Program-made: the position numbers and the translations under genes
NCBI GenBank assembly: GCA_021202925.1
Contig: JAJQCD010000017.1
Location: 62,001 to 126,000 of the forward strand
DNA from: Clostridiales bacterium
GTDB lineage: Bacteria; Bacillota; Clostridia; Lachnospirales; Lachnospiraceae
Length of the DNA: 64,000 nucleotides
Reading direction: 5' to 3'
Part shown: positions 58,818 to 64,000 of the stretch, piece after piece
Layout: every line of letters begins with the position of its first letter
How positions within the stretch are numbered: position 1 is the first letter of the stretch
Notes under the pieces: model-generated
Database searches by the model: none
Seen by the model: only the letters and a program-made list of their open reading frames with translations
Told to the model about the DNA's origin: nothing

Positions 58818-60797
58818 TTAACCCTTGATCCTCGGAATAATCATCATCGCATCCATCTCTTCATCCGGCAAAAACGGCGACAGATCCTCAAGCGGCGGCG
58901 ATACCATGGTTCCGTCCGGCAGCCGCTTCGCCGCTGACTTCGGTTCAAATTTCTGATCCGTCGTCACATAGAACTCACAGATCACCGGGCCGTCCATGAC
59001 GAGCGTTCGCTCGACTGCTTCCGCCAGTTCCTCATTGTGATGCGCCGACACATACGGATAGCCGTAAGCGGCCGCAAGCTTCTCCATGTCCGGAAAACTC
59101 AGATCACGGCTGTCCACACCGATTCCCACCAATGGCTCGCCAAAGTAATTTTTCTGTGTCTGCCGGATGGAATGGTACCCGCCATTATTGATCACAAAAA
59201 TCTTGATCGGCATCCGATGATGGATGATCGTCTGCAGCTCCTGCAGATTCATCTGAATGCTCCCGTCTCCGGTCAGCACAATCACATCATGCTTCGACGC
59301 CGCATCCCCTTCGTAAACCGGATCATGGACCGCCATGCAGGCGCCAATCGCCGCCGGCAGGTCATAGCCCATCGACGCAATCGCCGAATTGGAAATGAAC
59401 CGCTGCCCTTTCTTTATGATGTAGGCATGTCCGCCCACCACGCACGCCGAACCATTGCCCACGACCGTCACCTGATTCTCCGAAAGGCGTCCGGACAGTT
59501 CCTTCACCACCGCATAGACGTTCGCCTCCCTTTCCGCGTCCGGGACAAGCTGTCCGGGCTGGATCACCGGATAACGCTCCCGCCACAGCCGACAGGTTTC
59601 CAGCCACGTCATCCCCGGCAACCCCTCTCCACCGTCAAAAAGCGGAGAAACCACGGAAGCGCCTTCATCCGCCGCATACTCCTCGCGCAGCACCGCTGCC
59701 ATCGTCTCCAGCAGATCTCTCGCGTCCGCATGAACCGGCATATCAATATGGACGCTCGGCTTCTTCAATTCTTCCTCATCCACATCGCAGACAATCACAT
59801 AGGCCGCCCGCGCCCAGGTCTCGTAATTGTATCCTACCTGCCGGATATTCAGCCGACTCCCCACAGAAAAGACCAGGTCACTGTTCTGCACCGCCAGGTT
59901 CCCCGGCCGGTCGCCCATATTGCCCGGCCTCCCCGCATAATACGGATACTCATCCCAGACACAGTCCTGGTTGTTCCAGCCGGTCACAACCGGAATGCCG
60001 AGCCGGTCCGCCACCTCCAGAAACGCGTCGTACGCTCCTGCAATGCGAATGCCGTTACCGGTATAGAACACCGGCCGTCTGGCCGTCCGTATTTTCTCAA
60101 TGATCGTCCGCGCCAGCTCCCGCGTCACCCGCGGCGCCGGTGCTCTCCGCTCCTCGCCACTGCCCGCAAAATCCTCGCGGATCGCATGACTCTGCGCCCC
60201 ACAGGCCCAGCCGGTTCCTCCGTTCTCATAATCGGCCGCATCAAATCCGATCAGTTCCTCTTCCTCCACATACGCCCCCTGCACATTCAGAGGAATATCC
60301 AGCCACGTCGGCCCCGGCCGGCCCGTCTGCGCCAGATACAGCGCCTTCTCCAGGCAGAACCGGATCCGCAGCGGGTCAATCACCATCTCGCAATATTTTG
60401 TCATGCAGGCGATCGCCTTCGTAATATCAAACTCCTGGTCGCCCATCGCCCGGATCTTCGTCCCCGACCACCGCGCCGTCGTATCATAGCGCACCTGCCC
60501 GCTGATCACAAGCATCGGAATCGAATCCAGCCAGCCGCCGACCACACCGGTGATTGCGTTTGTTCCACCCGGTCCCGTCGTCACGCAGAGCAAGCCGATC
60601 TTATTGTGAATCCGCGCATACGCCTCTGCCGCGATCGCGCAGGCCTGTTCGTGATGCTGATACAGACAGGAAAGCCCCTCCTGATGACCAAACGAGTCAT
60701 TCAAATGCATCGCGCCGCCACCCACCACCGTAAACGCCTGGTTGATCCCGGCCTCCACAATCTTCTTTGCCATATAATCTGAAACCTTAATCTTCAT
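58818..60797 (-). CDS. Thiamine-diphosphate-dependent enzyme (acetolactate-synthase-like)
   Basis: A 659-residue ThDP enzyme of the acetolactate synthase/benzoylformate decarboxylase superfamily. The N-terminal PYR domain has VVGGGAMHLNDSFG, HHEQACAIAAEAYAR (catalytic Glu-equivalent in HEQA) and TGPGGTNAITGVVGGW. The C-terminal PP domain has GDGSIQMNLQELQTI followed by NNGGYHSIRQTQ, the Mg/ThDP-binding GDG-x-NN motif. Inside a sugar gene cluster, a two-carbon transfer from pyruvate to a ketosugar, as by YerE in yersiniose synthesis, is attractive, but a standard 2-keto-acid ligase cannot be excluded. The start at 60797 follows GGAGGG. First gene of the operon. Confidence 0.88.
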   Translation of the reverse strand: MKIKVSDYMAKKIVEAGINQAFTVVGGGAMHLNDSFGHQEGLSCLYQHHEQACAIAAEAYARIHNKIGLLCVTTGPGGTNAITGVVGGWLDSIPMLVISGQVRYDTTARWSGTKIRAMGDQEFDITKAIACMTKYCEMVIDPLRIRFCLEKALYLAQTGRPGPTWLDIPLNVQGAYVEEEELIGFDAADYENGGTGWACGAQSHAIREDFAGSGEERRAPAPRVTRELARTIIEKIRTARRPVFYTGNGIRIAGAYDAFLEVADRLGIPVVTGWNNQDCVWDEYPYYAGRPGNMGDRPGNLAVQNSDLVFSVGSRLNIRQVGYNYETWARAAYVIVCDVDEEELKKPSVHIDMPVHADARDLLETMAAVLREEYAADEGASVVSPLFDGGEGLPGMTWLETCRLWRERYPVIQPGQLVPDAEREANVYAVVKELSGRLSENQVTVVGNGSACVVGGHAYIIKKGQRFISNSAIASMGYDLPAAIGACMAVHDPVYEGDAASKHDVIVLTGDGSIQMNLQELQTIIHHRMPIKIFVINNGGYHSIRQTQKNYFGEPLVGIGVDSRDLSFPDMEKLAAAYGYPYVSAHHNEELAEAVERTLVMDGPVICEFYVTTDQKFEPKSAAKRLPDGTMVSPPLEDLSPFLPDEEMDAMMIIPRIKG

Positions 60798-60834
60798 AAA
60801 GCCCTCCATCTTCACGCGCCAACAATCTTTGTCC

Positions 60835-60843
60835 ATTATACCA
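60835..60843 (-). promoter_or_regulatory. Extended -10 promoter of the polysaccharide operon
   Basis: Reverse-strand TGGTATAAT, an extended -10; no good -35. This and the promoter at 60993 are the only signals seen in the 60798-61168 gap. Confidence 0.55.
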
Positions 60844-60992
60844 CACTTCCTGAAACCTTGCATCATCAAGTTTCCCACCCCTCCCGTCTGCCCAGCCGTA
60901 TGAGACGCCACCTGTCGGACCGCCTCCGCATGGCCGACCGCACCTGCCTTCCAGAGCATCCATCCCGTGCCACTGCTTCCAGTAGCCTGCCC

Positions 60993-61021
60993 TTTTCAGA
61001 CGGAAACCGATGCGCTATAAT
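60993..61021 (+). promoter_or_regulatory. Promoter of the first cell-wall-binding protein gene
   Basis: TTTTCA (60993-60998) and TATAAT (61016-61021), 17 bp apart; leader of about 145 nt. Confidence 0.55.
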
Positions 61022-61168
61022 CACAACCGTAATGCAGCAACGGATTTCGGCAAATCCGAATGTGCAACGCATATCGGCCGCGCAACCGGCACAGAACACA
61101 TTCCGGATACGGAAACAGACGGATGCAGTGCAACCTGCACCGCCACATAGTAAAGGAGACATTTATTT

Positions 61169-62521
61169 ATGAGAAAGCAATTCAGAACACTGGCTGTATT
61201 ATCCGCCGCGGCACTGATGGCTGCGGCCGCACCGGCACTTGGCGTCACCATTCCGGGGCTCGCACAGACCGCCCTGGCCGCCTCCGCCGGATGGACGACC
61301 GTCGACGGCGAACTGCGTTACCAGGACAGCGACGGTTACTACATCACCGACACCTGGAAGAAGAAAGACGGCGACTGGTATTATCTGGACGAAGATGGTC
61401 GGATCGCCAGATCTGTCCTCGTAGACGAATATTATGTCGATGAGGAAGGCAAACGGGTATCCTACCGCTGGATTGGCATCGACAATGAAGACGAGTGGGA
61501 CGATGAGGCTCCGGAGACCTGGTGGTATTACTTTGGCAAAGATGGCAAAGCCGCGACATCCGAGTGGCAGGTCATCGACGGACACTACTACTACTTTGAC
61601 GACGAAAGTCACATGCAGACCGGCAAGCTGGAACTGGACAGCTACATTTATTATCTCGGTGAAGAGGGTGACGGTGTCCGCAAGACCGGCTGGGTCGAAC
61701 TGGAAAACGAGAACGAGGACTACGATGAGGATACCGTCTGGCATTATTTCGACAGCAAGGGCCGCATGATCATGGACGAAGTTGACCGCAAAATTGACGG
61801 CAACTACTATACCTTTGAAGATGGCATCCTGCAGACCGGTTGGTATAAGCTGCCCCAGGACGCTTCCGCAACTGCCTCCGATGCAGCAGCCGCTTCGGTC
61901 CTGCCCATCGAGTCCTGGCAGTACTACGAGGATGATGGCAAGCGAGCCAGTGGCTGGTATGAGATCGAAGGCGCGCCCGGCGTCAGCGAGGATGATGAAG
62001 AGTACCGTTTCTATTTCAAAAACGGAAAAGCTTACCACGCGGGAACCGGCATCCAGGTCTTCGCGATCGACTCCAAACGCTACGGCTTCAATGTCCGCGG
62101 CGAGATGCAGACGGACCTTCAGGTAGTCACTCTGGAAGATGGAAGCTTCGCCAACTATTACTTCGGTGACGACGGCATCATGAAAACCGGCAAGCAGGTC
62201 ATCTACAACGAAGACCTGGGTGAAAATCAGACCTGGTTCTTCTATACCGATGGCAGCAGCAAGGGACAGGGCTATCACGGCGTTCGCGACAACAACGTCT
62301 ACCGTCAGGGCCTGCGGCTCGATGCAGACCGTGACCTGCGCTACGCTCCCGTCGAACTGGACGGAGTCACCTATCTGGTCAACGCCTCCGGAACCATTCA
62401 GAAAGCAGGTTCCTCCTCTAAATCCTCCGAGAAGCCGGAGCTGGGCAAGGGCTATAAGGATATTAAGGACGCGAACGACCGGATCTGGACCGTTGATACG
62501 AACGGCATCGTTCAGCCTTAA
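61169..62521 (+). CDS. Secreted protein with acidic cell-wall/choline-binding-type repeats (1)
   Basis: A 450-residue exported protein. The signal peptide has the basic MRKQFR start, a hydrophobic core and a probable cut after ALAA near residue 39. The rest is built almost wholly of about 20-residue aromatic repeats (DGDWYYLDEDGRIARS, DGHYYYFDDESHMQTG, GNYYTFEDGILQTGWYKL), the pattern of CW_binding_1/glucan-binding repeats. The repeats are unusually rich in Asp and Glu. No enzyme domain is present, so it is probably a structural or adhesive wall protein rather than a hydrolase. It has no LPXTG anchor. Ribosome site AAGGAG. Confidence 0.88.
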   Translation: MRKQFRTLAVLSAAALMAAAAPALGVTIPGLAQTALAASAGWTTVDGELRYQDSDGYYITDTWKKKDGDWYYLDEDGRIARSVLVDEYYVDEEGKRVSYRWIGIDNEDEWDDEAPETWWYYFGKDGKAATSEWQVIDGHYYYFDDESHMQTGKLELDSYIYYLGEEGDGVRKTGWVELENENEDYDEDTVWHYFDSKGRMIMDEVDRKIDGNYYTFEDGILQTGWYKLPQDASATASDAAAASVLPIESWQYYEDDGKRASGWYEIEGAPGVSEDDEEYRFYFKNGKAYHAGTGIQVFAIDSKRYGFNVRGEMQTDLQVVTLEDGSFANYYFGDDGIMKTGKQVIYNEDLGENQTWFFYTDGSSKGQGYHGVRDNNVYRQGLRLDADRDLRYAPVELDGVTYLVNASGTIQKAGSSSKSSEKPELGKGYKDIKDANDRIWTVDTNGIVQP

Positions 62522-62587
62522 AAACAGTCGTACCCGGCTCAATCATTTACAAAATCCTTACGTTTCCTTACAATCCGGCCGGAAGTA

Positions 62588-62616
62588 TTGCCAGTCATTC
62601 CCTCAACTGCTATAAT
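62588..62616 (+). promoter_or_regulatory. Promoter of the second cell-wall-binding protein gene
   Basis: TTGCCA (62588-62593) and TATAAT (62611-62616), 17 bp apart. A second possible pair, TTTACA/TACAAT, lies at 62546-62574. Confidence 0.7.
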
Positions 62617-62658
62617 GAACCTGAGCATGAAAAAGCAAAGGATTGAGGTGATGAAGTC

Positions 62659-62979
62659 ATGAGGAGAACGGGAAAGATTCTGATTCTGGCAACCGCCTGT
62701 CTGTTCCTGGGAGTATTCCCCTCCATGGCCGGAGAATGGATTGAGACAGAGGATGAGGAATGGCAGTATATTCAGGATGACGGAACCCCGGCAACCGGAT
62801 GGCTTGAAGTGGATGATGAGACCTATTATCTGGATGAAGATGGCTACCGGAAGTCCAATTACTGGCTGAAATATGACGGCGACTGGTATTACCTGGACGA
62901 AGACGGTGTTCTGGCCTCCGATACCTGGGTTGACAATTATTACGTCGACGAAGAAGGCAGGATGGAAAAGAAACGTTAA
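62659..62979 (+). CDS. Small secreted cell-wall-binding repeat protein (2)
   Basis: A 106-residue exported protein. A signal peptide of about 23 residues ends near SMAGEW. Four short acidic aromatic repeats follow: EEWQYIQDDGTPATGW, DETYYLDEDGYRKSNY, DGDWYYLDEDGVLASDTW and NYYVDEEGRMEK. The third is nearly the same as repeats of the protein encoded just upstream, so these genes share an origin. There is no further domain. It probably binds the cell surface only. Confidence 0.85.
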   Translation: MRRTGKILILATACLFLGVFPSMAGEWIETEDEEWQYIQDDGTPATGWLEVDDETYYLDEDGYRKSNYWLKYDGDWYYLDEDGVLASDTWVDNYYVDEEGRMEKKR

Positions 62980-62987
62980 TGACACAC

Positions 62988-63013
62988 GAGGGCGCGTCTC
63001 TGACGCGCTCTTT
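62988..63013 (+). terminator. Intrinsic terminator
   Basis: Stem GCGCGTC-TCT-GACGCGC followed by TCTTT, 8 bp after the stop codon of gene (2). Confidence 0.7.
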
Positions 63014-63105
63014 GGCGTTGTCTGACGCCGGTTTCCCATACCGGATATTCCACCGTCCGGAATCATTACACGGAAATCGTTATAGAATCTTCAGATTTTA
63101 GACAG

Positions 63106-63134
63106 TTGTTTCGTTTTCCGTTTTGTGATATGCT
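63106..63134 (+). promoter_or_regulatory. Promoter of the third cell-wall-binding protein gene
   Basis: TTGTTT (63106-63111) and TATGCT (63129-63134), 17 bp apart; leader of about 110 nt. Confidence 0.5.
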
Positions 63135-63253
63135 TGATTACGACGAAATGAGGAAAGGATCCATTGAAGACAATCGTTACCAATCCACGGCGTCTCCCTC
63201 TCACATGTGGAGCGCCGCAAGAAAGAAGACAAAGATTTGGAGGAGATTAACCT

Positions 63254-64000
63254 ATGAAGAAGAAATTTCTTGGCGTCACCACATTAGCCATTGGCCTGAC
63301 CCTGGCTTCTGCTATGACTGCGTTTGCCGGCTCCTGGAAGACCGATAGCCTGGGAACCTATTATGAGAACGATGACGGAACCCGCCCGGTTTATGGCGGC
63401 TGGTTCACGGATCCGGATACCGGATATGTTTATTTCATGAACCCGGATGCTTACATTATGACCGACACAGAAGTACTCGGCTACAAGCTGGCATCTGACG
63501 GTCGCCGGATCGACAAGACCGAGGAGGAGCTCGCTGCCGAAGAGGATGCGAAGAACGCAGCCACCGCGAAGTCCCGGACAAAGTCTAAGCCGTCCGATGC
63601 TTCCTCCGATGCGAAAGCAGCCGGCAACGCTGCAAAGAAAGCGGATTACGCGGTCACCACGACCCGTCTCTCCTACCAGGCTGAGATGACAACCTTCATG
63701 AACACCGTATTCCGCGCAGCAGGCAAGGCTACCACGACAGCCGGCATTGTCGGCGATTCCCAGAAGGATAACACCGAGGTCATCTATTTCTTCGCCACCC
63801 CGGACGGCTACCGGTATTTCACCGCTACGCTGCCGCTGAGCGCGAAGTCCACCTCGCTCAATTATGTGCCTTACTCACTGATCCTGACTTACAACTACGA
63901 CTCCATGGGCGGCGATGATGCGACACTCTACGGAGACGCATTCAACAGTCTGGTGCTTTCCGCCCTCGGTCCGACAGTCGGTCAGTCCGTGATTGATACC
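63254..64000 (+). CDS. Secreted cell-wall-binding repeat protein (3), partial
   Basis: The first 249 codons of a gene that continues past the window. The signal peptide MKKKFLGVTTLAIG... ends near AFAGSW (25-26). One or two wall-binding-type repeats follow (GTYYENDDGTRPVYGGW, GYVYFMNPDAYIMTD), then a charged Ala/Lys/Glu linker (about 90-135). The remaining region (TTRLSYQAEMTTFMNTVF...) has no motif I recognise. Unlike its two neighbours it therefore carries a second, possibly functional domain. The ribosome site GGAGG is about 9 nt before the ATG. Confidence 0.8.
   Translation, partial: MKKKFLGVTTLAIGLTLASAMTAFAGSWKTDSLGTYYENDDGTRPVYGGWFTDPDTGYVYFMNPDAYIMTDTEVLGYKLASDGRRIDKTEEELAAEEDAKNAATAKSRTKSKPSDASSDAKAAGNAAKKADYAVTTTRLSYQAEMTTFMNTVFRAAGKATTTAGIVGDSQKDNTEVIYFFATPDGYRYFTATLPLSAKSTSLNYVPYSLILTYNYDSMGGDDATLYGDAFNSLVLSALGPTVGQSVIDT

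Noticed and set aside
61169-62979. Cell-wall hydrolase annotation for the repeat proteins
   Set aside because: No amidase, lysozyme or peptidase domain is present in the first two proteins; they contain a signal peptide and repeats only.

Overview
The window looks like chromosomal DNA of a Gram-positive anaerobe of the class Clostridia, most likely Lachnospiraceae-like. This is inferred from gene content, not from a database search. The supporting genes are an anaerobic ribonucleotide reductase (NrdD), the short bacterial form of prolyl-tRNA synthetase, a TSCPD-domain protein, a TIGR04086 membrane protein, a NusG-domain-II protein beside an FMN/FAD lipoprotein, Csp-like subtilases, an LCP protein and secreted cell-wall-binding repeat proteins. 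Ribosome binding sites are strong AGGAGG types. Several genes start with TTG or GTG (fusA, the D,D-carboxypeptidase, rpsG, hicA, the PurF paralogue, the PemK-like gene). Many promoters match the sigma-A consensus with 17-bp spacing.

Layout. 1-3400: end of an S9 peptidase, an oligopeptide-binding lipoprotein, an HxlR regulator, a small flavin-type protein and a TSCPD protein. 3543-12255: an aldo/keto reductase, then a cluster of three PatB/MalY-type PLP enzymes (putative C-S lyases), two glutaredoxin-like proteins, RidA and an NhaC-family transporter, with a divergent XRE regulator. Two identical-geometry operators (TGTAT-N8-ATACA) lie between the regulator and the cluster. Part of the cluster is a tandem duplication in which one copy appears to have lost ridA. 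12393-17610: PutP symporter, a DUF4143-type ATPase with four 23-bp repeats upstream, ProS and a NusG-II protein. 17724-24533: a lipoprotein fumarate-reductase-like flavoprotein with two covalent-FMN domains, then a MarR-controlled heterodimeric ABC exporter. 24744-28687: an LTA-synthase-like sulfatase and a frameshifted PurF paralogue that also lacks the catalytic cysteine.

28981-31300 is an AT-rich defence/toxin island: a coiled-coil protein, a HicAB pair (hicA frameshifted) and a PemK/MazF-fold gene preceded by a highly structured RNA ending in an intrinsic terminator. That last architecture resembles a type III toxin-antitoxin locus and is the most interesting feature of the window. 31423-37097: NrdD with paired NrdR boxes, a D,D-carboxypeptidase and a secreted subtilase. 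37307-41860: the str operon (rpsL-rpsG-fusA-tuf, reverse strand). 42103-47794: membrane protein, LspA, Csp-like subtilase, a divergent ClpX and HtrA.

48088-60797 is a cell-surface polysaccharide locus: LCP ligase, initiating sugar-phosphate transferase, three GT2 glycosyltransferases (one with two GT domains), two epimerases, a C-methyltransferase-like enzyme and a ThDP enzyme. The last four suggest a branched or otherwise modified sugar. 61169-64000 holds three consecutive secreted proteins with acidic cell-wall-binding repeats. The last runs off the window.

Most genes of the right half concern the cell envelope (polysaccharide, peptidoglycan trimming, secreted proteases, wall-binding proteins). 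The left half combines peptide/amino-acid uptake, sulfur-amino-acid breakdown and redox genes.
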